Below the pieces are notes generated by a model, which was given only the letters and a program-made list of their open reading frames with translations, had not been told where the DNA came from and ran no database searches. The position numbers and the translations under genes are program-made. A stretch of 63,067 nt of DNA from Ereboglobus sp. PH5-10 (GTDB lineage: Bacteria; Verrucomicrobiota; Verrucomicrobiia; Opitutales; Opitutaceae): positions 1 through 63,067 of the forward strand of contig NZ_JAQFIP010000016.1 in assembly GCF_029504735.1 (NCBI RefSeq). The letters are read 5' to 3'. This document shows, in pieces, positions 18,136 to 26,080 of the stretch (positions are counted from its first letter, which is position 1; each line of letters begins with the position of its first letter).

Positions 18136-18851
18136 AAGTGCAAATATGCAAATCTGTTTGTTTTATATTTTTTATATTATTACTATCAAGCTCAATGTAT
18201 TCTAATGACGTATCCATCACAATAGAGGTTGCCTCAGATCCGTTGCGTTATCGAATTAAGATTAAATCTAACGCAAAGAAACCTATTGAGTTTGATGAAT
18301 CCGCATTTAATCCGCCCAGATGGGGTATAGCTCCATATGGAACGACGATAGTAATTCGGGACGGCAGCGACAAATACATTTATTTGGGGGAGAACGGAGA
18401 GTATTCATCCATTAGCGTAGGCTATGAACTGTTTGGAAAGCCGTCTGATGAGTGGCGTTTATTAAATCCTAATCAAATATGGGAGAGTGAATGGCTTTCT
18501 ATCTTGGATGTTACATATGATATTAAAAGTGTCGTGACCGAAAAAGATCCAAAAAAATGGAAAGATTTTAAAATCCTCTTCAGAATTAGGATAAATAAAA
18601 AAAGTCCAATGCTAGTAAGGGGAGATTCCGATTGGATATCAACTGATAAGATCAGCCTAGAGGAAGTTATGAACCCCGAATCAAAAACGATATTCCAGCT
18701 TCGAGAAGAGCGGAAAAAGCAGGAGCCAAAAAAAAGTGAGCCATCCAAACCAACCATAGCAAACGACGTAAGTGAACCAACGAGCCAACCAAAAGCATTA
18801 GATGTGCCAACTGGATCGTCAGCGCATGCTATTTCTAAAAAAACGCGATAG
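18132..18851 (+). CDS. exported putative immunity protein of unit C
   Basis: A 239-residue protein whose ATG overlaps the unit C stop by ATGA and is preceded by a strong AGGAGG seven bases upstream, the clearest Shine-Dalgarno site I found in the window. A Sec signal (SVCFIFFILLLSSSMYS) is followed by a beta-rich domain with PPRWGIAPYGTTIVIRDG, LFGKPSDEWRLL and a KWKDFKI motif. The tail (SEPSKPTIANDVSEPTSQP onward) is encoded by repeat block R4. It is a paralogue of the protein at 19181-20080. Tight coupling to the cysteine-peptidase tip and export suggest periplasmic immunity. Confidence 0.7.
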   Translation: MKVQICKSVCFIFFILLLSSSMYSNDVSITIEVASDPLRYRIKIKSNAKKPIEFDESAFNPPRWGIAPYGTTIVIRDGSDKYIYLGENGEYSSISVGYELFGKPSDEWRLLNPNQIWESEWLSILDVTYDIKSVVTEKDPKKWKDFKILFRIRINKKSPMLVRGDSDWISTDKISLEEVMNPESKTIFQLREERKKQEPKKSEPSKPTIANDVSEPTSQPKALDVPTGSSAHAISKKTR

Positions 18852-19125
18852 GCAGCTTTTGTTCACTCCGCCCACCCGCTCGCTCCGTTCGAAGCTGTTT
18901 CACCACGCTGCACGACGCCATCTCCGCACTTCGTGCTCCGTCGGCTACAACCCCTCATACTTGCCCCCTGAGACCAAACTCGCCTACATCAAACTGAACA
19001 CCCCAATGACTTGCCCGCACGTGCCACTTGTCCCGGGCAAACACTACTTCCATTCACGGCCTATTTCACCCAAAAGGTCCCGATCAGACTTGCGATAGGG
19101 ATGCAACTGCCCATGCTATGTAAAG
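18734..19125. repeat. array repeat block R4
   Basis: This copy includes GTGAGCCATCCAAACCAACC, a second GTGAACCAACGAGCCAACCA unit, the CAGCTTTTGTTCACTCCGCC stretch and the end segment GATAGGGATGCAACTGCCCA also seen in R1. Its first part is translated as the C-terminus of the upstream immunity-like gene. Confidence 0.8.
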
Positions 19126-19180
19126 AACACTCGCGCACCAACCCATCGCGCTCATCCCAGCAATCCCATGCCACAACGAA

Positions 19181-20080
19181 ATGAGAATATCAATGTTCAG
19201 ATTTCTTTGTTCTTTGTTTTTTCTATTATTAAGCATGAACTCAGTGCATTCCAAAGGTGTGATTATCTCAATAGACGTAACTCCTGATCCACTGTATTAT
19301 CGAATTAAACTTGAATCCAACTCAGAGAAACCTATCGAGTTCAATGAATCAACATTTAGTCCGCCCAGATGGGGAATAGCCCCATATGGAGCACGAATAA
19401 TAATTCGAGATAGAAATGATAAATATGTCTATTTGGGAAAAGGCGGAGACTTTTCATCCAATGATTCGGGATTTGAGCTTTTTGGGCGACCACCTGACAA
19501 ATGGCGTTTATTGAAGCCCAAGCAAACTTGGATAAGCGAATGGTTTTCTCTGTTAGATGTCACATATGGCTTTGCTGCATCCGCAGCCGAGAAAGACCCG
19601 AATAAATGGAAGGACTTTAAGATATTATTTTGGATTGAGATAAACAAAAACAACCCAGAGGTATTGGTGGGAGATTCCGGCTGGGTAACAACCAATAAGT
19701 GCAGTTTGGTGGAAGTTATGCGAGACGAGAAGAAGTCGAGATTCCAAATACGTGTCGAAAGGGGGTTGGCAGGTTATGACTGGGATGATAGGCTTCGCGC
19801 GCGGGAGGAAGCCGAGCAAAAGCAAGCTAATCAAGAAGCGGCATGCTCATGCGGTCTGATTGCAAAATTAAATAGAGAGATGGTGGGCGTCCACATTGTG
19901 GCAGATGGTTGTCTTTGTGAAAAAGAAGGCAACCATTGTCCTTGCTTAGAAGAAGAAAAGGAGATGCAGAAAAAGACCGAGCAAACCGAAGTGAGCAGCC
20001 GGGGAGAAGGAAAAGCAAAAAAGCATTGCCCTTGTGGCCCAAAGGTTGAACCACCTAAGCAAGAGACACGGTGGCCGTGA
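19181..20080 (+). CDS. paralogue of the unit C immunity protein, with Cys-rich tail
   Basis: A 299-residue protein with a Sec signal (FRFLCSLFFLLLSMNSVHS). Residues about 23-190 are clearly homologous to the 18132 gene product, sharing the PPRWGIAPYG and KWKDFKILF motifs and the order of blocks. No toxin tip precedes it, only repeat block R4, so it is an orphan immunity copy. Unlike its paralogue it ends in a charged tail with three CxC-type clusters (CSCG; CLCEKEGNHCPC; HCPCG), which could bind metal or form disulfides. The function of the tail is unknown. Confidence 0.65.
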   Translation: MRISMFRFLCSLFFLLLSMNSVHSKGVIISIDVTPDPLYYRIKLESNSEKPIEFNESTFSPPRWGIAPYGARIIIRDRNDKYVYLGKGGDFSSNDSGFELFGRPPDKWRLLKPKQTWISEWFSLLDVTYGFAASAAEKDPNKWKDFKILFWIEINKNNPEVLVGDSGWVTTNKCSLVEVMRDEKKSRFQIRVERGLAGYDWDDRLRAREEAEQKQANQEAACSCGLIAKLNREMVGVHIVADGCLCEKEGNHCPCLEEEKEMQKKTEQTEVSSRGEGKAKKHCPCGPKVEPPKQETRWP

Positions 20081-20088
20081 AAGAGAGG

Positions 20089-20290
20089 CCTAAAAAGTGA
20101 ACCAACGAGCCAACCAAAAGCATTAGATGTGCCAACTGGATCGTCAGCGCATGCTTTTTTCTAAAAAAATGCGATCGACAGCTTTTGTTCATTCCGTTCA
20201 TCCGCTCGCTCCGCTCGGAGCTGTTTCGCTGCGCTGCACGACGCCAGCTTCGCACTTCGTGCTTCGTCGGCCCCCCCTCATACTTGTCCC
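20089..20290. repeat. array repeat block R5, right end of the RHS array
   Basis: This copy has GTGAACCAACGAGCCAACCA, the TTAGATGTGCCAACTGGATC segment shared with R4, then GACAGCTTTTGTTCATTCCG and CACGACGCCA. No RHS core or toxin tip follows, so this marks the right boundary of the array. 20291-20402 shows nothing recognisable. Confidence 0.8.
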
Positions 20291-20402
20291 CTGAGACCAA
20301 ACTCGCCTACATCAAACTAAAGTGAGCCTCGCCGCCCAAGGGCACCCGCCGCGACCGCCACTCCCCTGCCCTGTCAACCCCGCGTGCGTGCCCGTCTTTG
20401 TG

Positions 20403-20494
20403 CTTATCCACAGATGCCACAGATATGCGCAGATAAATCCCTAGATCCGGCGGTTTGCGCATCTGTGTTCATCTGTGTCATCTGTGGATAAATA
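20403..20494. repeat. palindromic CACAGATG-word element
   Basis: Two imperfect inverted arms of about 35 nt (TTATCCACAGATGCCACAG on the left; TCATCTGTGTCATCTGTGG on the right) surround a short GC-rich centre. The arms are made of repeated CACAGATG words. It lies between the RHS array and the downstream end of the URO-D-like gene (minus strand). Confidence 0.75.
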
Positions 20495-20534
20495 GCTCTG
20501 AGAATTCAATGCGCACACGCTTCAGCGAATATCT

Positions 20535-21563
20535 TCACCCGCCCGCCACGCCGGGCTGCGTGTATTCTTGTAGCAGGCGCAGGTATAGATGGTATTCTTG
20601 CAGGGAAACTCCGGGCGGAGTCTGGTGGTCCACACTCGGAATGAAACCGCCTCGGCGCATGAGGGGCAGCAGGCGCTCGAATTCGCGCCTCATCGCCGCC
20701 TCGCCCTGGTTCATGACGAGTTTGTTGTAATGACCAATCATCAATAAATCGGGATAAGCCTCGCGCAGCGCCAACCCATCGACGCCGGCCTGGTATTCCA
20801 ACGGCAACACGCCGTCCACGCCAACCGATTGCAGCCACGGGACGAGTTTTGTGACATCGCCGTCGGTGTCCACAATGGCGAATGCGTCGAGTTCCTTCAC
20901 GCGCTCCATCAGCCGGCGATAATAGGGGGCCATGAACTCGTCGAATATCGCGCGCGAAATCATGGGACCGTTGTTATAGGACATGTCCTCGGCGATGGTC
21001 AGGAACACGGGCACGCAAACGCGCGAGATTCGTTCGAGCAGGTCGAGATTGTATGCAAGCAAATCCTCGCTGATTTTGTGCACCAGTTCCGGCTGGTCGA
21101 TGTAGGCATACATGAACTGCTCGAATCCCATGAGCGTGCGCGTGAACCAGAAAAATCCCTCGAGCGTGATCCACACCACCAGTTTTCCGTCCTTCTGCCG
21201 CAACGCCCACGGGGTCATGCCGGCGATGGCCTCCTCATGCCTCGGATAAATCTTCGGGCGCAGCGCAAGATAATCGTCCATTCCGGCAACGACTCCCTCC
21301 ACATGGTGCTGCACCGCCTCGATTGTGGACTCGGTCGTGCTGAACCAAAATTGCTTATAGGGATCGAGTCCGAAATGGCATGAGATATCGAACACATCAT
21401 TCAGGGCGGCGGGCAAACCCTCGCCATGCCAGCGCGCGATGGTTTTGTCCCACCACATCGCCCATTCCCAACGGGGCATGCGATCCACGGGCTGGAAACG
21501 CATGACCGCGCGAAAACGCTCAACATGGTTCATCGCGGGTTTTGTCGGGGACGTTTGGTTCAT
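20535..21563 (-). CDS. uroporphyrinogen decarboxylase-like (URO-D domain) protein
   Basis: A 342-residue TIM-barrel protein of the URO-D superfamily. It has the pattern of the MtaA/CmuA-like or uncharacterised subgroup (ERFRAVMRFQPVDRMPRWEW at the N-terminus, IAEDMSYNNGPMIS and IVDTDGDVTKLVPWL further on) rather than true HemE. It is therefore unlikely to be the haem enzyme, although hemC lies 7.7 kb away. Related proteins often sit with sugar-degradation genes in Verrucomicrobiota, and here it follows two GH106-like genes on the same strand. The second Met (MNHVERF) is an alternative start. The substrate is unknown. Confidence 0.75.
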   Translation of the reverse strand: MNQTSPTKPAMNHVERFRAVMRFQPVDRMPRWEWAMWWDKTIARWHGEGLPAALNDVFDISCHFGLDPYKQFWFSTTESTIEAVQHHVEGVVAGMDDYLALRPKIYPRHEEAIAGMTPWALRQKDGKLVVWITLEGFFWFTRTLMGFEQFMYAYIDQPELVHKISEDLLAYNLDLLERISRVCVPVFLTIAEDMSYNNGPMISRAIFDEFMAPYYRRLMERVKELDAFAIVDTDGDVTKLVPWLQSVGVDGVLPLEYQAGVDGLALREAYPDLLMIGHYNKLVMNQGEAAMRREFERLLPLMRRGGFIPSVDHQTPPGVSLQEYHLYLRLLQEYTQPGVAGG

Positions 21564-21590
21564 GGGAATATTGGAGCTTTTGCCGTTTTT

Positions 21591-21665
21591 GGTAGGGCGG
21601 TTTCGCCGAAACCGCCGTGTTTGTCATTCGAAAATTCTCGGCGCGCTCGGCGAGCGCGCCCTACC
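21591..21665. repeat. REP-like inverted repeat
   Basis: GTAGGGCGG at the left and CGCGCCCTAC at the right enclose two smaller hairpins (TTTCGCCGAAA and GCTCGGCGAGC). It lies in the 145-bp gap between the URO-D-like gene and the GH106-like gene. A related element with the GCGCTCGCCGAGCGCGCC core lies at 47377. Confidence 0.75.
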
Positions 21666-21708
21666 CAGTGCGATTACAGTTTCATTTAATAATTTTGAAT
21701 AACAATCC

Positions 21709-24700
21709 CTACTCGCACTTGAGCTTCACAACCGGGCGGATGGCGACGGGGCCGAGCAGGCCGGAGGGCGGGAGCGGGGAATTTTTGTCGTAGTGCCGCC
21801 ATGTCGTGAAGGCGATGCGTCCCGTCGGGCTGGACTCGCCGCGCAGGAACCAATCGGGATACGCCTTCAATCCGTAGCCGCGCCGGCGCGGCACGCGCAC
21901 CCATTCGCGGTCGGCGGGCAGTTGCTCGTCGCCGATCAGGCGGTTCACCCAGGTGTTGGTGACCGCGATTTCGAGCGTGTTGTCGCCGTCGCGCAACGCA
22001 TCGGTGATATCCACGCGGAAGGGCGGCTTCCAGAGCGTGCCGAGGTCGCGTCCGTTGAGCTTCACTTGCGCAATCGCCTGCACGTCGCCCAGGTCCAGCC
22101 AGAGGCGGCGGCCCTCGGCGCGCATTCCGGCGGCGAGGGTGAAGGTTTTTGCGTAGGCGGCCGTGCCCGAGAAATATTTCACGCCGGGCGTTTTGTGCTC
22201 GCTCAACGACATGAGCGCGGGCAACTCCACCGAGTGCGGCGCGCCCAATCCTTCAGGGAAGCGCAACTGCCACGGGCCGGCGATTTCCTGCGGCGCCGGC
22301 ATCGGTCCGGTTTCGACCTCGATGGCGCGGCCTTTCGCGCGCTTTATTTTGTAGCGCCCCGGCTCACTGGTCCACACGACGGGGCCGTCCGCTTCCATCG
22401 AAACGCTCAACAGCGGCGCGGGTTCGTTTGCGCATGTTGTTTTTTGGGCGGACTTCGCCACGGTTGCGACGGCGGGTTCCTTCGGCGTCGAGCGCATCAG
22501 CTCGCGAATCTCCGCCTCGCCCAGCGCGCGATCGAATAACTGCAGCGGCGAGTGCTCCCCGCGAAACGTCGCGGCGCGCGCGTCCGAGGGCACGTCCGTC
22601 GCGCCGCGCGGCGTGAACAGCGAGCGCAGGCCCGTGTGCGCGTGGCTGCCGTTTATATACAAGTTGGGACGTCCGTCCTTGTAGACAACCGCCACATGCG
22701 TCCAGTTGTTCAGCGAGATTTCATAGACGAGCGTCGCCACAAAATGGAACGAACTGTGCTCAATCACGCAGACGACGTTTTTGCCGATGGCCAGGCCGGT
22801 GCCCGCGGCGGCCGGGTCCTGGTAAAACTCCACGCCCTGCGGCGCGTAGAGAATGTCGTTGCGCGCGATGTTCAGCGACGAGGTGCCCGCGAAATCCTCG
22901 ACCGGCACGGTCATGTTGGCGGCGGGCTTCACCCAAACGGCGTAGCTGAAATCGCCGCCGACTCCCTTCGGCGCGGCGTCGGCGGATGCGCAGGAATCCT
23001 TCCGCGCGTCGGTGCCGATCAAGACATCCTGCCCGCGCGACACCTCGGTGATTCGCCTCGGGTTCGCCTGCTGGTTTTTTGGGAAAACAACAAACACCGA
23101 CTCGCGCGCCTCCAGCCTGAGCGGCACGCTCGTGCGCGCGCCGGCGGTTTCATAAACGGGCGCGTCCGCGATCACGCCCTGCTCGGGCCGCCAGAGCTGG
23201 GGCTTGCGATTCTTCATGCGAAACACCGCGCGGATGTCGGCGGGCGCGGCCTCCAGGTTTGCCACGAAATAGATGTCCTCCGCCGCCGTCTCGCGGTGAA
23301 TAAAATGCACGCGCGGTTCGTTTTGCGCCGCCGTTTTTTCGGCGGTGACACAAGCGGATTGGTAAGCGAAATCCGGCGCGTCGCCCGCCTTTGCCAGCAC
23401 CTCCGCGAGCGGACGTCCGCGAACGATGCGGCCCTTGCCGAACGAGCGCTCCTTGACGCGCACGCCGTCGCAATTTCCCCACAACTCGGCGGCGAGTTTG
23501 CGCACCTCGTCGTCGCACGCCGGGTAGTTGGCGAGACTCGGCGAGCGCAGCGGCGGTTCGCCGAGCACCGTCGCGCCTGCGCGCACGAGGTCGCGAATCT
23601 TGCGCAGAAGCTCGGGCGACATCAGGCGTTGTTGCGGCATCACGAGCACGCGGTAGCTCACGCCGTCGGGCAGCACGAGGCGCCCGTCCTTCACCGACAT
23701 GCGCGTGAGCACGACCTCGCCCGAGCACAGATCGTAATCGTAACCCTTCGGCGGCGCCGGTTGCACCTCCTTGCGAAGCGGCGGATTTTTGATGCCCTCC
23801 TCGTCCTGCAAATAACAAATGTCCGCGACAAACCTTCCCTGCCGCAACATGTGCTGGCAGCGCGCCAGGTATTCGTGCCACGGGCGGCTCTGCTCCCACC
23901 ACGTCGCCGTGCGCTCGTATTCCCAGCCCCACGGCCCCATCGTCATGCCGGGCTTGGCGCGCGCGTCCGTCCACGGCTGCAACGAATAACGGTGCACGAT
24001 AAAATGATTGATGCCCGCGCAAAACGCCGCGTCGCCGACCGCCTTCGCCACATAGGGATGCACGCGATGCTTGCTCTGCAAATCCGTCGCCGTGAACGCC
24101 TCCGCCGCGATGATGTTTCGCCCGTAAATGTGACCGGCGGACGCCATCGTCTTCACACTCGGATGCAGGTTTTCGGGGTCGGGATTGATCCAGAATTCGC
24201 CGATCGGCAAATCCGCGCGGCCGGTGTAAGTCAGCGGGTCGAAAGGCCCGTTGCGATAACCCTCGAGCGAAAAAATCCGCCCGTGCTTGCGCGCGAGGGC
24301 GGTCATGCGCCCCGCGTAGTTTTCGTTCAGCATGTCCGAAATCGTGCGGCGCACATCCCACAAAAACCGCTCGCTCACGCCCGCGTCGCCGATCACGCGT
24401 CCCGTGAGGACGGGCATCCACGGCAGCGGATCGTAACCGCGCAGCCGCTTGAACTCGTCGCGAAAACGCCCCGTCCAGTTCTGGTAGCCGACCTCCCAGC
24501 TATCGACATGAAAGCCGGTGAACGTGCCCGCGTTCACACCCGCCGCCTCGGACTCCTTGATGAGCCTGCCCAAAAAACCGTCGAAATGCCGGTCGAGCGC
24601 GTCGGCGCTGAGCTTGTCAACCTCCAGCCCGCGCGCGTCGGAGGGCGCGGGATAATTCTTCTTGCCCGTCGATGTGTGGCCGAAGCGCATGACCGTCCAC

Positions 24701-25806
24701 TCGCCCGCGGGCGCGTCCCACTGCAAGCGCCCGTCGCGCATCTTTTCCGTGAGATCGAGTATTTGGTTTTTGGATACAGTCATGCCGGCGCTCGCGTTCG
24801 CGGCGACCTCCGGCGACGCGGCGAGCCCGAGGCCGGACTTGCGCGCGTAATCCTCGATGCGGAAAACCGACGCCAGCGTGATCTCATTCACGCGCAAGCC
24901 GTCCAGCGAAGCGTCGTTGCCGCCCAGCACCACGCGGAAAAACTTCGCCCTCACCGGCGCGAACGCCTTCGTGGAATTGGCCTGCATGCGCGCGATCTCG
25001 CGAAACACGCGCCCGTCGTCGGACGCCTGCAACTCGCACAAAACGCGCCCCTTCGACCCGGCGCGCTCCCCAAAAGTAACCGCGACATCAAGCAGGCACG
25101 CCTCGTAAGGCTCGGCGAACTCGAACTGCACGCTCGGCGATTCGCTCCGGTTTTGCGGACGCGCCAGAAGCGCGCTCGTGCCCTGGTCGCCGTCGATGAG
25201 CAGGGAAAGATTTTCGGCGGCGGACGTTGTCGCGTTTGTTGTGATCGTCGGCTTGGCGTCGCGCAGCGAGCGCATTTCCGCCTCCGGCGTGGGAAACGCC
25301 AGCACGGCGATGTCGCGATAAAAACCCTCGTTGGTTTGCGGCTGTTTCAGCACGGCGTCGAACTTGGCCGGCCCCGACACGCGGCGCTCCGTCCACACGA
25401 CCTTTTGCATGGAGTCCTCCGGCTTGTTCCAGGGGCCGCCCGAGCCGGTCCAGCCGGGATCGTTGTTCATGATGAGCTTCAGGCCGAGCCGCTGCATTTC
25501 GCTTGTGGCGAAGACAAACATCTCGCGCCACTCCGCCGTCACGATCCGCACAGGCCCCTTGGGCACGCCCTGATCAACCTCCATGATGATCACGCCGCCG
25601 ACACCCGCGCGTTTCATCGCCTCAAGGTCGGCGGTGATGCCCTCGCGCGTGATGTTTCCGTCCGACCAAAACCAATAGACCCAGGGCCGAGCGTCGTCGG
25701 GCGGCGCGACAAAATCGCGCTCAAGCGTTGAAGTCGCGGGAACCGCGGCGCGAATCAAAGTCGCGGCAAACACACAAAGGGCAAGTATGATGGTGGCTGG
25801 TTTCAT
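21709..25806 (-). CDS. secreted GH106-like glycoside hydrolase with LamG-type insertion
   Basis: A 1365-residue exported enzyme (signal peptide IILALCVFAATLIRAA). The N-terminal catalytic region (about residues 30-900) starts with ARPWVYWFWSDGNITREGI and GVGGVIIMEVDQG, typical of GH106 alpha-L-rhamnosidases and related enzymes that trim rhamnose from plant or microbial polysaccharides. Residues about 955-1100 form a concanavalin/LamG-like domain (WVKPAANMTV, NNWTHVAVVYKDG, LYINGSHAHTG). The C-terminus (about 1180-1365) is a GH2-type galactose-binding fold (VKLNGRDLGTLWKPPFRVDI). It is a paralogue of the next gene upstream. The position of the LamG-like domain before the final beta-sandwich distinguishes it. 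Exact substrate unknown. Confidence 0.82.
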   Translation of the reverse strand: MKPATIILALCVFAATLIRAAVPATSTLERDFVAPPDDARPWVYWFWSDGNITREGITADLEAMKRAGVGGVIIMEVDQGVPKGPVRIVTAEWREMFVFATSEMQRLGLKLIMNNDPGWTGSGGPWNKPEDSMQKVVWTERRVSGPAKFDAVLKQPQTNEGFYRDIAVLAFPTPEAEMRSLRDAKPTITTNATTSAAENLSLLIDGDQGTSALLARPQNRSESPSVQFEFAEPYEACLLDVAVTFGERAGSKGRVLCELQASDDGRVFREIARMQANSTKAFAPVRAKFFRVVLGGNDASLDGLRVNEITLASVFRIEDYARKSGLGLAASPEVAANASAGMTVSKNQILDLTEKMRDGRLQWDAPAGEWTVMRFGHTSTGKKNYPAPSDARGLEVDKLSADALDRHFDGFLGRLIKESEAAGVNAGTFTGFHVDSWEVGYQNWTGRFRDEFKRLRGYDPLPWMPVLTGRVIGDAGVSERFLWDVRRTISDMLNENYAGRMTALARKHGRIFSLEGYRNGPFDPLTYTGRADLPIGEFWINPDPENLHPSVKTMASAGHIYGRNIIAAEAFTATDLQSKHRVHPYVAKAVGDAAFCAGINHFIVHRYSLQPWTDARAKPGMTMGPWGWEYERTATWWEQSRPWHEYLARCQHMLRQGRFVADICYLQDEEGIKNPPLRKEVQPAPPKGYDYDLCSGEVVLTRMSVKDGRLVLPDGVSYRVLVMPQQRLMSPELLRKIRDLVRAGATVLGEPPLRSPSLANYPACDDEVRKLAAELWGNCDGVRVKERSFGKGRIVRGRPLAEVLAKAGDAPDFAYQSACVTAEKTAAQNEPRVHFIHRETAAEDIYFVANLEAAPADIRAVFRMKNRKPQLWRPEQGVIADAPVYETAGARTSVPLRLEARESVFVVFPKNQQANPRRITEVSRGQDVLIGTDARKDSCASADAAPKGVGGDFSYAVWVKPAANMTVPVEDFAGTSSLNIARNDILYAPQGVEFYQDPAAAGTGLAIGKNVVCVIEHSSFHFVATLVYEISLNNWTHVAVVYKDGRPNLYINGSHAHTGLRSLFTPRGATDVPSDARAATFRGEHSPLQLFDRALGEAEIRELMRSTPKEPAVATVAKSAQKTTCANEPAPLLSVSMEADGPVVWTSEPGRYKIKRAKGRAIEVETGPMPAPQEIAGPWQLRFPEGLGAPHSVELPALMSLSEHKTPGVKYFSGTAAYAKTFTLAAGMRAEGRRLWLDLGDVQAIAQVKLNGRDLGTLWKPPFRVDITDALRDGDNTLEIAVTNTWVNRLIGDEQLPADREWVRVPRRRGYGLKAYPDWFLRGESSPTGRIAFTTWRHYDKNSPLPPSGLLGPVAIRPVVKLKCE

Positions 25807-26080
25807 GGCATGGAAGACGGTGCTTGGTTTCGTTGCATGGATATCCGGGCGTGGCGGAAGAACGGGGAATTTGGTTTATGGAAAAGCCTCGCGAGTCTAT
25901 CGCAACGCAGCTCGCAAGGGAATCCTTCCTATGATGTTTTACATACAAAAAATGCCCAATGTTGTGGGCAGGCAAGATGTCATTCCAGCCGTTTTGATTT
26001 CACGTAAAATAGATGCGAGGAATACAGGATATGCCCAACGGCGACGCGCGCAAACGCGCGAGTGCCTTGCAAATGTTGTG
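25807..26080. other. intergenic region between the two GH106-like genes
   Basis: A 274-bp gap with no gene I can support and no clear terminator hairpin. It may contain the promoter of the downstream (21709-25806) gene. Confidence 0.5.

Noticed and set aside
11418-20290. Repeat blocks considered as a CRISPR array
   Set aside because: The repeats are long (over 150 bp), few, diverged and separated by genes, not short regular units with spacers.
11418-20290. Repeat blocks considered as insertion sequences or integron attC sites
   Set aside because: No transposase or integrase frame lies within the region, and the blocks are not short imperfect palindromes with attC-type core sites. A non-autonomous element remains possible.
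20535-21563. URO-D-like gene as hemE
   Set aside because: Its sequence pattern is that of the methyltransferase-like/uncharacterised subgroup and not of HemE, despite hemC being in the window.
22552-25731. 1059-residue open frame on the plus strand opposite the GH106-like gene
   Set aside because: Arg/His/Ala-rich shadow of a clearly real minus-strand glycoside hydrolase with signal peptide and domains.
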